A DNA stretch of 64,000 nt from Orlajensenia sp037404875 (GTDB taxonomy: Bacteria; Actinomycetota; Actinomycetes; Actinomycetales; Microbacteriaceae): assembly GCF_037404875.1 (NCBI RefSeq), contig NZ_JBBELO010000033.1, positions 1-64,000 of the forward strand, read 5' to 3'. Under the pieces are notes generated by a model. The model worked only from the letters and a program-made list of their open reading frames with translations, searched no databases and had not been told where the DNA came from. Position numbers and translations under genes: made by a program. Below, in pieces: positions 7,218 through 16,347 of this stretch (position 1 is its first letter; each line of letters opens with the position of its first letter).

Positions 7218-8668
7218 TTATTCAGCACCGCCTCTAGTACCTTTTTCGCTATCGGGGCGGCAACGAGGTTGCCGTATCCCGTCTGGCCCAAGCCGCCACC
7301 GTTCTCGACGAGAACGGTGATCGCGTACTTCGGATCGTTCGCCGGTGCGAATCCGGTGAACCAGAGCGTGTACGGCTCGTCGTCACCATTCTCGGCAGTG
7401 CCCGTCTTACCGGCCACCTCGACCCCGTCTATTCTTGCATTATCGGCCGCGCCGTCACTGACGTCGGCGACCATCATCGTCGTCAGCGCGGCAGCGGTTT
7501 CTGTGCTGATCGCGCGGCCGAATTGCTGCGGTTCGAAGGTCTTGATGACCGACAGATCCGAGTTCGTCACCTGGTCGACCAGACCGGGTTGCATCACGAT
7601 GCCTCCGTTGGCGATTCCCGCCGAGACCATCGCCATCTGCAGGGGTGTCGCGCGCACCTCCCACTGGCCGAAGCCCGACAGGCCGGTCTGGGCGTCATCC
7701 GCGCTCGACGGGTACACGCTCTTCTCGACGGTCATGGGGATGTGGTGCTCCACGTTGAAGCCGTACTTCTCGGCTTGCGCGCGAATGGCGTTGTCGCCGA
7801 GTTCGATCGCCAATTCCGCCATCGGAATATTGCAGGAGAGCCGGAGGGCGTCGGCGATGGTGACCGTGTCGCCGGGGCCGCACGTTCCGCCGCCGGAGTT
7901 GATGACGATCGAGCTCGATCCGGGAAGTTGGAACTGTCCGGGATTCGGGAACCGGCTGTCGGGGGTGTACTTGCCCGACTCGAGTGCGGCCGAGACCACC
8001 ACGAGCTTGAAGGTGGAACCGGGGGGATTCAGATCGCCGGCCCGGTTGCGATCGATGAGCGGGTCGCCCGGGTCGGAGACGAGAGAGTCGAAGGTGGCGT
8101 TCACCTGCTTGGTGTCGTGCACCGCGAGCGTGTTCGGGTCGTAGGTGGGCTTGGAGACCTGCGCGAGGATGCGCCCCGTCTTCGGCTCGGTGACGACGAC
8201 GGCGCCCTGGTAGTCGCCCAGTGCATCCCATGCCGCCTGCTGTGCCACCGGATCGATGGAGACCTCGACCGCAGCGCCCTTGGGCTTCTGGCCGGTGAAG
8301 ATGCGCTCGAGCTTCGTCAGGAACTGCGATCCGCTGCTGCCGCTGAGGTAGTCGTTCATCGACCCCTCGATGCCCGTGGCCTCTCCGTTGACGGGGAAGA
8401 AGCCGGTGACGGGTGCGTAGAGCGGCCCGTTGGAGTAGTTGCGCTGCCACTTGTAGTTGTCGGCGGACGGCGTCGAGGAGGCGATGGGGTTGCCGGCCAC
8501 GAGAATCGGGCCGCGCTCGACCTGGTAGCTCTCGTACAGCGTGCGGGTGTTGCGGGAGTCAGCGGTCAGTTGGTCGACCGCGACCGCCTGGATGATCGTC
8601 GTCGAGCTGAACAGGGCGATGAACAGCACGAGCACGACGATGCCGACGCGCTTCAGTTCCCGGTTCAT
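7214..8668 (-). CDS. pbpA: Penicillin-binding protein 2 (class B transpeptidase, PbpA)
   Basis: The 484-residue protein has an N-terminal signal-anchor (about 8-30) and a transpeptidase domain with all three active-site motifs: STFK at 218-221 (nucleophile Ser218), SCN at 278-280 and KTG at 421-423. It cross-links peptidoglycan outside the membrane, partnered by the SEDS polymerase encoded just upstream. The ATG at 8668 overlaps the rodA stop by 4 nt; a longer in-frame extension lies inside rodA and has no PBP similarity. SCN instead of SXN with other middle residues is common in this actinobacterial group. Confidence 0.95.
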   Translation of the reverse strand: MNRELKRVGIVVLVLFIALFSSTTIIQAVAVDQLTADSRNTRTLYESYQVERGPILVAGNPIASSTPSADNYKWQRNYSNGPLYAPVTGFFPVNGEATGIEGSMNDYLSGSSGSQFLTKLERIFTGQKPKGAAVEVSIDPVAQQAAWDALGDYQGAVVVTEPKTGRILAQVSKPTYDPNTLAVHDTKQVNATFDSLVSDPGDPLIDRNRAGDLNPPGSTFKLVVVSAALESGKYTPDSRFPNPGQFQLPGSSSIVINSGGGTCGPGDTVTIADALRLSCNIPMAELAIELGDNAIRAQAEKYGFNVEHHIPMTVEKSVYPSSADDAQTGLSGFGQWEVRATPLQMAMVSAGIANGGIVMQPGLVDQVTNSDLSVIKTFEPQQFGRAISTETAAALTTMMVADVSDGAADNARIDGVEVAGKTGTAENGDDEPYTLWFTGFAPANDPKYAITVLVENGGGLGQTGYGNLVAAPIAKKVLEAVLNK

Positions 8669-10047
8669 GCGTCCACCACCAATCGAGGCTGGTTCCTGAC
8701 GGTATCCGAGATGCGCAGCAACAGGGCGGTGATGATCCAGTTGGCCACGAGCGAGGATCCGCCCGCCGCCAGGAACGGCGTGGTGAGGCCCGTCAGCGGG
8801 ATGATGCGCGTGACGCCTCCGATGACGATGAAGCACTGCAGCGCGATCACGAAGGCCAGGCCGACGCCGAGCAGCTTGCCGAAGTCATCCTGTCCAGCGA
8901 AGCCGATGCGGAACCCGCGCGAGACGAAGAGGATGTAGAGGCCGAAGATGGCGAACAGGCCGGCGAGTCCGAGCTCCTCGCCCAGGCTCGCGATGATGTA
9001 GTCGCTCTGGGGAACCGGGGTGAGGTCGGGTCGGCCGAGGCCCCAGCCGGTGCCGATGAGGCCGCCGTGCGCGAGGCCGAACAATCCCTGCACGAGCTGG
9101 AAGCTGCCGCCGTCGGCGTTGTAGACCTCGGGATTGAACGCGTCGAGCCAGTTCACGATGCGGCCCTGCACGTAGTCCAGGGTGCTCGCCGCGATGATGG
9201 CGCCGCCGAAGAACAGCACGAGTCCCAGCAGTACCCAGCTGAGGCGTCCCGTGGCGACGTAGAGCATGACCAGGAACATGCCGAAGTACAGCAGGGCCGT
9301 GCCGAGGTCGCGCTGGAAGACGATGACCGACATCGAGAGCGCCCAGATGACGAGCAGCGGGCCGAGGTCGCGCGCGCGGGGGAAGCGGATGCCGAGGATG
9401 CGGGTACCGACCATGGAGAGGGAGTCGCGGTTGCGCACGAGGTAGCCGGCGAAGAAGACGGCGAGGGCGATCTTGGCGATCTCACCGGGCTGGAAGGTGG
9501 CGAAGTCGCCGAACCCGATCCAGACGCGCGCGCCGCTGACCTCGCGACCGAGCCCGGGCACGAGGGGCAGCAGCAGCAGCACGATCGCCACGAACCCCGC
9601 CACGTAGGTGTAGCGGAACAGGATGCGGTGGTTGCGGATGAGCATCATCACCGCGATGGCGCACAGGATGGCGATGGCGCTCCAGGCGATCTGGCGCACG
9701 GCCGCGCTCTCCCAGCCGAAGTGCTTGTCGGCTATGTCGATGCGGTAGATCATCGCGACGCCCAGGCCGTTCAGCACCGTTCCGATCGGCAGCAGGAACG
9801 GGTCGGCGTCACGAGCCACGAACCTCATGGCGACGTGCAGTCCGAACACGAGCAGCGAGAGCGCCGCCCCGAGCGAGACGAGGGTGAGGTCGAGGTGCCC
9901 GAGGGCGCCGAGCTGAACGAGCACGATCGCCGTCGAGTTGATGGCGCAGGCGAAGATCAGCAGCCCCAGCTCGAGGTTGCGCAGCTTCTGGGGCAGGTGG
10001 ATGCGGCGCACCGGCGCCGTCTGCGGGTTGGCCGTCTCAGTCGCCAC
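8665..10047 (-). CDS. rodA: SEDS peptidoglycan polymerase (RodA/FtsW family)
   Basis: The 460-residue protein is a polytopic membrane protein with about ten to twelve helices and the SEDS signatures FQRDLGTALLYFG (the catalytic Asp region), SDYIIASLGEELGL and TGLTTPFLAAGGSSL. SEDS proteins polymerise glycan strands from lipid II and act with a class B PBP, here encoded next in the operon with an ATGA overlap. The start is GTG at 10047, which overlaps the pstP 3' end by 11 nt. A RodA role (elongation) rather than FtsW is inferred from the conserved cluster position. Confidence 0.94.
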   Translation of the reverse strand: MATETANPQTAPVRRIHLPQKLRNLELGLLIFACAINSTAIVLVQLGALGHLDLTLVSLGAALSLLVFGLHVAMRFVARDADPFLLPIGTVLNGLGVAMIYRIDIADKHFGWESAAVRQIAWSAIAILCAIAVMMLIRNHRILFRYTYVAGFVAIVLLLLPLVPGLGREVSGARVWIGFGDFATFQPGEIAKIALAVFFAGYLVRNRDSLSMVGTRILGIRFPRARDLGPLLVIWALSMSVIVFQRDLGTALLYFGMFLVMLYVATGRLSWVLLGLVLFFGGAIIAASTLDYVQGRIVNWLDAFNPEVYNADGGSFQLVQGLFGLAHGGLIGTGWGLGRPDLTPVPQSDYIIASLGEELGLAGLFAIFGLYILFVSRGFRIGFAGQDDFGKLLGVGLAFVIALQCFIVIGGVTRIIPLTGLTTPFLAAGGSSLVANWIITALLLRISDTVRNQPRLVVDA

Positions 10048-11272
10048 TGCTGCGCTCCAACCGGTCGGTGATCGCTTGGGCGGCCTTCAGGGAGTCGGCG
10101 CTGATGGTGGCCTGCACCGCTTGACGGTCGTAGACGGTGAGCTCGTCGAGCGGGATGCCGGTGTCTTCGTAGACACGGTGCAGGGTGATGGGGCCGAGAT
10201 CCTGCTGGATTCCGCGGAAGATCACGACGCTGTTCGAATCGGCGCCCACGTAGAAGCGGGTCTGCGTCCACTGGTAGGTGAAGAAGATGGTGCTCACGAT
10301 GGCGAGAACGATGAGCAGCACACCGACGAACCAGGTGACGCGGCGCCGTCGCGCTCGCCGCGCGTCTTCTTCGATGAGCTCGTCGAGGTACTCCTCGACA
10401 TCGGGCTCGAAGTGCGTCTCCGGCACGGAGTGCAGCCGGAACGGCGGCATCCGCAATGCCCGGCGCGGCGGCTCTTCCGGGGCGGTGGTGAAGGCGAGCG
10501 GCTCGGCCGCCGATCCGACGACGGTGGGCGAAGGGTGCCCAGCCGCCGGCTTGCCGATGTCGACGATGACCACCGTGACGTTGTCGGGTGCCCCGGCCTC
10601 CAGGCTCACGCGGACGAGCCGGTCGGCCGCCGCCTGTGCCGAGGGCTCGGAAGCCAGTGCGGCGGCGATCTCCTCGGCGGAGACGACGCCTGAGAGCCCG
10701 TCGGAGCAGATCAGCCATCGATCGCCGGGCCGTGTCGCGAGGATGGACGTGTCGATCTCCGGGGCGGAGTCGACGTCGCCGAGCACGCGCATGAGCACCG
10801 ACCGCCGCGGATGCACCGCCGCCTCCTCCTCGGTGATACGGCCGCTCTCGACGAGGCGCTGCACGAAGGTGTGGTCGGTGGTGACCTGGCTGAGTTCGTC
10901 TTCGCGGTAGAGGTAGATGCGGGAATCGCCGATGTGCGCGAGTGCGACGGTGTCGCCGAGAACGTAGAGAGCGCTGACCGTGGTTCCCATGCCGGTGAGC
11001 TCGGCGTGCTCGAACACGGCCTCGGCCAATTGGGCGTTCGCGGCGATGAGCGCCGCCTGCAGGGCGAATTCCGCATCCTGAGGGGAGTCGTAGTGCTGGT
11101 CGGCCTCGGCGATGCGGCGCGTGGCGATGGCGGAGGCGACATCGCCCCCGGCGTGACCGCCCATGCCGTCGGCGACGAGGAACAGGTTGTCTCCGGCGAA
11201 ACCGGAGTCCTGGTTGTTGGATCGCACGCGGCCGACATTGGAGACGGCCGCCGCGTCGATGAGCATCGCCAT
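10037..11272 (-). CDS. pstP: PP2C-type serine/threonine phosphatase PstP
   Basis: The 411-residue protein has an N-terminal PP2C phosphatase domain (about 5-238) with the metal-binding motifs SNNQDS, DGMGGHAGGD, HIGDSRIYLYR and SDGLSG, and APDNVTVVIVD near the end. A linker (240-310) leads to one transmembrane segment (about 312-332) and an extracellular C-terminal region of about 80 residues. PstP dephosphorylates PknA/PknB and their substrates. The ATG at 11272, 2 nt after the fhaB stop, gives the family N-terminus (MLIDAAAVSNVGRVR begins two codons later at a second possible start). A longer upstream extension overlaps fhaB and is not supported. Confidence 0.95.
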   Translation of the reverse strand: MAMLIDAAAVSNVGRVRSNNQDSGFAGDNLFLVADGMGGHAGGDVASAIATRRIAEADQHYDSPQDAEFALQAALIAANAQLAEAVFEHAELTGMGTTVSALYVLGDTVALAHIGDSRIYLYREDELSQVTTDHTFVQRLVESGRITEEEAAVHPRRSVLMRVLGDVDSAPEIDTSILATRPGDRWLICSDGLSGVVSAEEIAAALASEPSAQAAADRLVRVSLEAGAPDNVTVVIVDIGKPAAGHPSPTVVGSAAEPLAFTTAPEEPPRRALRMPPFRLHSVPETHFEPDVEEYLDELIEEDARRARRRRVTWFVGVLLIVLAIVSTIFFTYQWTQTRFYVGADSNSVVIFRGIQQDLGPITLHRVYEDTGIPLDELTVYDRQAVQATISADSLKAAQAITDRLERSSGD

Positions 11273-11274
11273 GG

Positions 11275-11817
11275 CTAGCCGCGCAACTCGAAGGTCGTCG
11301 CGCCCACCTTCACCGTCGCGCCGAGGGGCACGGGCGTCGGAACGGTCACGCGCTGACCGTCGAGGAACGTTCCGTTCGTCGAGTCGAGGTCTTGCAGCAT
11401 CCACTGGTCATTCCACAGCATCAGCTTGGCGTGGTGCGTGGAGGTGTAATCGTCGCGGATGACGATGGCCGAGTCGGAGGATCGGCCGATGGTCACTTCG
11501 TCGCGACCGAGGGGGAACTCGGCCCCGGCCTTGGCGCCACTCGTCACGACGATCGCGCGGGCGTTGTCCGGGGAGGCGACGGTGCGCCCGAAGCCGGAGG
11601 ACAGCGTCGCGCTCGGGGCGGTGATGGGCCCGGTCGGCGCTGCTGCGCCCACCGGAACCGGCGCGGGTGCAGGGGCGGCGCTCGCCGGCATCTCCTTGAC
11701 CTTGCGCACGCGCTGTCCGAAGAGGTCGGAGCGCAGTGCGTAGACGATCGCGAAGACGAACGCCCAGAGAAGTAGCAGGAACCCCAGTCGCAGAACCAGG
11801 AGCGTGAGTTCGCTCAC
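11275..11817 (-). CDS. fhaB: FHA domain protein FhaB (FipA-type)
   Basis: The 180-residue protein has an N-terminal transmembrane helix (about 5-27), a Pro/Ala-rich linker (45-75) and a C-terminal FHA domain (about 85-180) with GRSSDS at 111-116, a THH at 127-129 and DSTNGT at 145-150. FHA domains bind phosphothreonine, here probably on PknA/PknB or their targets. GTG at 11817 is the start and overlaps the fhaA stop by 4 nt. Confidence 0.93.
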   Translation of the reverse strand: MSELTLLVLRLGFLLLLWAFVFAIVYALRSDLFGQRVRKVKEMPASAAPAPAPVPVGAAAPTGPITAPSATLSSGFGRTVASPDNARAIVVTSGAKAGAEFPLGRDEVTIGRSSDSAIVIRDDYTSTHHAKLMLWNDQWMLQDLDSTNGTFLDGQRVTVPTPVPLGATVKVGATTFELRG

Positions 11818-12557
11818 GAGGCGGGCCCCCAGAATCCGCCCATGTCGTGCCGCTTCGTCACGTCGTCGACGGGTCCCTTGCCTGCGGGGGCGGACGCCTG
11901 TGCCAGCACGCGGAACACGATACGAGTACGTCCGACGGTGACAATGGCGTCGGGCTCGAGCACGGCCTGCTTCACGGGCTGCCCGTTCAGCTGGGTTCCG
12001 TTCGTCGAGCCGAGGTCGCGCACCTGGGCGCGCCGGCCGTCCCACGAGACCTCGAGATGCTTGCGGCTGGCTCCGGTGTCGTCGATGGTGATGTCGGCTT
12101 CACTGCCCCGCCCGATCACGGTGCGCGCCTTGAGCAGCGGATAGCGCTTGCCGGCGATGTCGAGCACGGGAGTCCAGGCGATCTCGCCCTTCACGTTGCC
12201 GGAGTCGACCTGCACCATGCCGAGCGAGAGCCCGGGGTCTTCGGAGAGCCGGATGCTGATGCCGCCGGCGAACTGGAAGTGCTGGCTCGCGGCGTGCTTC
12301 TGCACGAGATCGGTCAGCTCGTCGATCAGCGTGGGGCCGAGCGCGACCATGCGCGCGTAGTCGTCGTGGCTCATCCGAACGGTGAAGCTGTTGGGCACGA
12401 GCACACGGTCGCGCGAGACGACCGCGGCCTTGGTGTCGAGCTCACGGCGCAGCGCTGCGGTGATCTCGACCGGCTGCAGCCCCGACCGAAAGGTCTTCGC
12501 GAAGGCGCCGTTGACGGCGCGCTCGAGGCCTTTCTCGAAGTTGTCCAGTATCCCCAC
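11814..12557 (-). CDS. fhaA: FHA domain protein FhaA with DUF3662
   Basis: This 247-residue protein combines an N-terminal DUF3662 domain (about 1-115, MGILDNFEKGLERAVNGAFAK) with a C-terminal FHA domain (about 140-225) containing GRGSEADI, SRKHLEV and GSTNGTQLNG. In mycobacteria FhaA is a PknB substrate and binds the pseudokinase domain of MviN, linking kinase signalling to lipid II supply. It is the first gene of the leftward operon fhaA-fhaB-pstP-rodA-pbpA-pknA-pknB and starts with GTG at 12557. The central linker is much shorter than in the mycobacterial protein. Confidence 0.94.
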   Translation of the reverse strand: MGILDNFEKGLERAVNGAFAKTFRSGLQPVEITAALRRELDTKAAVVSRDRVLVPNSFTVRMSHDDYARMVALGPTLIDELTDLVQKHAASQHFQFAGGISIRLSEDPGLSLGMVQVDSGNVKGEIAWTPVLDIAGKRYPLLKARTVIGRGSEADITIDDTGASRKHLEVSWDGRRAQVRDLGSTNGTQLNGQPVKQAVLEPDAIVTVGRTRIVFRVLAQASAPAGKGPVDDVTKRHDMGGFWGPAS

Positions 12558-12673
12558 AGGTCTCCCGATCCGGTTTCTGACTCTTGCATGTTAGCCGGAG
12601 CCGCTGGAAAGAGACTGCTGGCGCGGGCCGCGTCAGGCTATGCACGATGTGCCTGGGCGCGTCCGTCGTTCGG

Positions 12674-15175
12674 TCAGTCGCCTGGACCGGGCGGTTCGAG
12701 CCCTTCGAAGTCGAGGGCCAGGGCCGGCAGCGATGCGGTGAGCAGGGTACCGTCGGCACGACGCTGCCCGCGTACGTCATCCATCGTGGGCGCCCCCGGA
12801 AGGCGCGCCCCCTGGTGGGCGAGCATGACGACCGCAGGTTCTCCCCGTCGAACCAGCACGGGCTGGCGTCGAACGCTCACGTCGACGCCGTCGCCGGTCT
12901 CGACCGTGAACGTGATGCTCTCCTTCACCAGGTCGACGCGGATGCGCGACCCGCGGATGGTGAGGCGGAAGCTGAGCCCCTCCCATTCCTCGGGAAGCCG
13001 AGGATCGAAGGTGAACCGTCCGCGGTGGTCGCGGAACCCCGCGAAGCCGTTGACGATGCACGCCCAGACGCCGCCGGTGGAGGCGACGTGCACCCCGTCA
13101 CCGGTGTTGCCGTGCAGATCGAGCAGGTCGACGAGCAGCGCCGACCGGAAGTAGTCCAGCGCGAGGTCGCCGTAGCCGACCTCGGCGGCGATGATGGACT
13201 GCACTACCGCCGACAGGGTCGAGTCTCCCGTGGTCAGCGGGTCGTAGTACTCGAAGTCGGCCCGTTTCTGCTCGGGCGTGAACTCGTCGCCTCGAAGAAG
13301 CAGGGCGAGCACCACATCCGCCTGCTTCAGCACCTGGAAGCGGTAGATGACGAGCGGGTGATAGTGCAGCAGGAGCGGAAGGTGACCGGGAGGGGTCTTG
13401 TCGAGGTCCCAGATCTCCTTCTGCAGGAAGGCGGAGTCCTGCGGGTGGATGCCGAGGTTCACGTCGTAGGGAATGTGCGTGGCGAGAGCGGCTCGTGCCC
13501 ACTCGATGACCTCGTCGTCGGTCAGGCCCAGCCGCCGCACCACGCCGTCGTAGGCGGCCGGGTTGCGCGTGCGCATAGAACGGATGGCCGCGGCCGCCGC
13601 GGAGAGGTTCGAGCGGGCCATGACGTTGGTGTACATGTTGTCGTTCACGACGGTCGTGTACTCGTCTGGGCCGGTCACGCCGTGGATGTGGAAGACCTCT
13701 TCACCGTTGCCGCGCCAGAATCCCAGGTCTGCCCACATGCGCGCGGTCTCGACGAGCACGTCGACGGCCCCGCGGTCGAGGAAGTCCTCGTCGCCCGTCG
13801 CGGCCACGTACTGCGAGAGCGCGAAGGAGATGTCGGCGTCGATGTGGTACTGCGCCGTTCCCGACGCGTAGTAGGCCGAGGACTCCTCGCCGTTGATGGT
13901 GCGCCAGGGGTACAGGGCGCCACGCACGTTGAGTTCGAGAGCGCGGGCGCGGGCGGCGTCGAGCATCCGTTGCCGAAAGCGCAGCACGTTGCGCGCGACG
14001 GTGGGCGACGTATAGCTGAGGAACGGCATGACGTAGATCTCGCTGTCCCAGAAGTAGTGGCCGCCGTAGCCGGTACCCGTGACCCCCTTGGCTGCGACAC
14101 CGCCGCCGTCGGTGCGGGCGGTCGCCTGCACGAGCTGGAACAGGTTCCAGCGCAGCGCCTGCTGCAGCCTGGGCTGGCCGACGATCTGCACGTCGGCGCG
14201 CTCCCAGTAATCGTCCAGCCAGCGGCGCTGTGCGGAGAAGTGCTCTTCGATGCCCGTCTCCATGGCGCTGTCGAGAGTGCGGTCGCACCGGTCGGCGAGT
14301 TCGCGCGCCGGCACGAAGCGTGCCGTGTGATAGCTGACGAGCTTGGTCAGCCGCATCGTGTGTCCCCGGCGGGCGTGCACCGAGTAGATCATCTTCGCGA
14401 GGTCGTCTTCGAGGCTGGGGGAGGCGGAGAATTCATCCATCGTCGTGAAGGTGTGCTGGGCGGCCACGGCGATCGACATCGCGGAGTTCGTGGACTGGTA
14501 GGCGAGAAGGATGCGACCATCGCGCTCGCGGCGCAGGCGCGGTTGCAGGACGCGCTCATCGAATCCCTCCGGACGGCGCGGGTCGAAAGCGGCCACCGTT
14601 GCGGCGGGATACTCGTCGCGACCGTCTTGGCGGTTGATGATCTGGCTCGAGACGGTCACCTTGGCGTCCGCATCCAGGAGAGTGACGTCGTACGTCATGA
14701 CCGCGAGGTGGCGGTCGGTGAAGCTCACCATGCGGCGCGAGGTGATGAGCACCCGCTTGCCGGCCGGGGTGCGCCACTCGATGCGGCGCGAGAGAGCGCC
14801 GCCCGCGAAGTCGAGCCGACGCTCGTATTCCATCAGATCGGCCTCGGTGAGCACGAGGGGCTCATCGTCGACGTACAGCCGGATCACCTTGGCGTCGGGT
14901 GCGTTCACGATCGTCTGGCCGACCCGGGCGAAGCCGAAGGCCTCTTCGGGGTGACGGATGGCCCAGGTCTCGTGGAAGCCGTTGACGAAGGTGCCGTGAA
15001 GGCTGCCATCCCGGCCCTCTTCGACGTTGCCCCTCATGCCGAGGTAGCCGTTGCCGACCGCGAAGACGCTCTCCGTCGTACCCATGTCGCTCGGGCTCAT
15101 GGCCGACTCGACGAGCGCCCACTCATCCAGCGGAAAACGCACCTCGTCATAGGGAACGTCGGTGGGGATTCTCAT
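12674..15175 (-). CDS. Glycoside hydrolase family 65 protein (disaccharide phosphorylase)
   Basis: The 833-residue protein is a full GH65 enzyme: N-terminal beta-sandwich (about 1-280), helical linker, (alpha/alpha)6 barrel and C-terminal beta domain. The catalytic acid lies in HGVTGPDEYT, and GTGYGGHYFWDSEIYVMPFL and HLPLLLHYHPLVIYRFQVLKQAD-type barrel motifs are present. Family members phosphorolyse maltose, trehalose, kojibiose or nigerose to beta-glucose 1-phosphate plus glucose; the substrate cannot be fixed from sequence. Its ATG at 15175 overlaps the stop of the upstream HAD phosphatase gene (ATGA), and that pairing supports a phosphorylase rather than a hydrolase role. An upstream in-frame extension lies within the HAD gene and is discounted. 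Confidence 0.92.
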   Translation of the reverse strand: MRIPTDVPYDEVRFPLDEWALVESAMSPSDMGTTESVFAVGNGYLGMRGNVEEGRDGSLHGTFVNGFHETWAIRHPEEAFGFARVGQTIVNAPDAKVIRLYVDDEPLVLTEADLMEYERRLDFAGGALSRRIEWRTPAGKRVLITSRRMVSFTDRHLAVMTYDVTLLDADAKVTVSSQIINRQDGRDEYPAATVAAFDPRRPEGFDERVLQPRLRRERDGRILLAYQSTNSAMSIAVAAQHTFTTMDEFSASPSLEDDLAKMIYSVHARRGHTMRLTKLVSYHTARFVPARELADRCDRTLDSAMETGIEEHFSAQRRWLDDYWERADVQIVGQPRLQQALRWNLFQLVQATARTDGGGVAAKGVTGTGYGGHYFWDSEIYVMPFLSYTSPTVARNVLRFRQRMLDAARARALELNVRGALYPWRTINGEESSAYYASGTAQYHIDADISFALSQYVAATGDEDFLDRGAVDVLVETARMWADLGFWRGNGEEVFHIHGVTGPDEYTTVVNDNMYTNVMARSNLSAAAAAIRSMRTRNPAAYDGVVRRLGLTDDEVIEWARAALATHIPYDVNLGIHPQDSAFLQKEIWDLDKTPPGHLPLLLHYHPLVIYRFQVLKQADVVLALLLRGDEFTPEQKRADFEYYDPLTTGDSTLSAVVQSIIAAEVGYGDLALDYFRSALLVDLLDLHGNTGDGVHVASTGGVWACIVNGFAGFRDHRGRFTFDPRLPEEWEGLSFRLTIRGSRIRVDLVKESITFTVETGDGVDVSVRRQPVLVRRGEPAVVMLAHQGARLPGAPTMDDVRGQRRADGTLLTASLPALALDFEGLEPPGPGD

Positions 15176-15921
15176 GCGGGGTCCCCTTCGAGAAGCTCGT
15201 CGAGCTCGCGCACGACGAGGTCGGCGCCGGCATCCGTCAGCGCGTCGATGCCGGCGCCCCGATCGATGCCGATGACCAGGCCGAAGCCGCCGGCCCGCCC
15301 GGCGGCGACACCCGATACGGCGTCCTCCACCACCGCACACGCGGATGCCGGAACCCCGACCTCCGTGGCGGCGTGGAGGTACGTGTCGGGGGCGGGCTTG
15401 CCGTGAAGGCGCAGGCCGGTGGCGAGGGTACCGTCGACGATGACCGGAAAGCGGTCGATGATCCGTGCGGCTTCGAGCACGTCGCGCGCGTGGGCCGAAC
15501 TCGAGACGACGGCGAGCAGGCAGCCGGCCGCTTCGGCCGCATCCATGAATTCCACGGATGCGGGGTACGGCGCGATGCCCTCCTCGTGCAGGCGGCGCAT
15601 GACGGCGACGTCTTTGCGGTTGCCGAGACCGTGCACGCTCGCGACCTCCGGCCCGTCCGCGGGGCTCCCGTCGGGCAGGTCGATGGCGCGGGCGGCGAGC
15701 ATGTCGCGCACGCCGTCCGCACGGCGCTTGCCGTCGATGTGAGCGAAGTAGTCGTCGTCGGTGTAGGGCTGAACCCCACGGTCGGCGAGGAATGGACGGA
15801 ACAGGTTGCGCCACTCGTCCATGTGGAGGTCGGTCGTGGGCGTCAGCACCCCGTCGAGGTCGAACAGAAAGGCTCGGATGCCGTCCGGTATCCGAGCGCT
15901 CAGGCGACGCACTGGTGGCAT
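15172..15921 (-). CDS. HAD-family beta-phosphoglucomutase-like enzyme
   Basis: The 249-residue protein carries HAD motif I as FDLDGVLTPT (nucleophile Asp and acid/base Asp), motif II as VVSSSAHARD, motif III Lys in HGKPAPDTYL and motif IV as VVEDAVSG. The family converts beta-glucose 1-phosphate to glucose 6-phosphate. It is translationally coupled to the GH65 phosphorylase, whose product would be that sugar phosphate, so together they feed a disaccharide into glycolysis. GAGGAGG lies just before the ATG at 15921. Confidence 0.92.
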   Translation of the reverse strand: MPPVRRLSARIPDGIRAFLFDLDGVLTPTTDLHMDEWRNLFRPFLADRGVQPYTDDDYFAHIDGKRRADGVRDMLAARAIDLPDGSPADGPEVASVHGLGNRKDVAVMRRLHEEGIAPYPASVEFMDAAEAAGCLLAVVSSSAHARDVLEAARIIDRFPVIVDGTLATGLRLHGKPAPDTYLHAATEVGVPASACAVVEDAVSGVAAGRAGGFGLVIGIDRGAGIDALTDAGADLVVRELDELLEGDPA

Positions 15922-16137
15922 GGACCCTCCTCACGCAGTGGTGCACGAGTTGACGAGGGCCGCCGTGGCCCATGCGTTGCTGACGCTCCGATGCTATTGC
16001 GCCACTTCCCGCCCGAACAATGGCTGTGCACAAGTGAATTCGCGGGATCGCATCCGCCGCCCGGGCCTCAAATGGCATCGGGCCTACGGAAGTGCTAACC
16101 TCGCTGAGTTGGTTCGCCGAGGCGAGCCGACTGGTGA

Positions 16138-16224
16138 GCGCGAGTGGCGGAATAGGCAGACGCGCACGGTTCAGGTCCGTGTGCCCGAAAGGGCGTGGGG
16201 GTTCAACTCCCCCCTCGCGCACCA
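16138..16224 (+). tRNA. tRNA-Leu (anticodon CAG)
   Basis: The 87-nt sequence folds as a class II tRNA: acceptor GCGCGAG (16138-16144) with CTCGCGC (16214-16220), anticodon stem CACGG/CCGTG enclosing loop TTCAGGT with CAG at 16172-16174, a long variable arm (GCCCGAAAGGGC) and T-loop GTTCAACTC. Discriminator A and CCA (16222-16224) are encoded. Confidence 0.98.
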
Positions 16225-16230
16225 ATCCGA

Positions 16231-16259
16231 GGGCCGTCCCGGTCGGGGCGGCCCTTTTA
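16231..16259 (+). terminator. Terminator downstream of tRNA-Leu
   Basis: GGGCCG-TCCCGGTCGGGG-CGGCCC forms a GC-rich hairpin followed by TTTTA, 6 nt after the tRNA CCA end. Confidence 0.88.
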
Positions 16260-16347
16260 GTTCATCGGCTTGTCGTCCTCGGCGGGCCTCCGCGCATCCC
16301 TGTTCGAGTGGCTGGCCCGTCCTGGCGGGGGCATCCGCCGCAGCGCA

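Noticed and set aside
12584..15406. Long open frame of about 940 codons on the + strand opposite the GH65 gene
   Set aside because: No recognisable domains, His/Arg/Val-rich composition typical of antisense reading of high-GC genes, and no ribosome site; the opposite strand encodes a complete GH65 enzyme.
15176..16225. Upstream extension of the GH65 frame
   Set aside because: It lies within the HAD phosphatase gene in another frame and crosses the tRNA-Leu; GH65 similarity starts at 15175.
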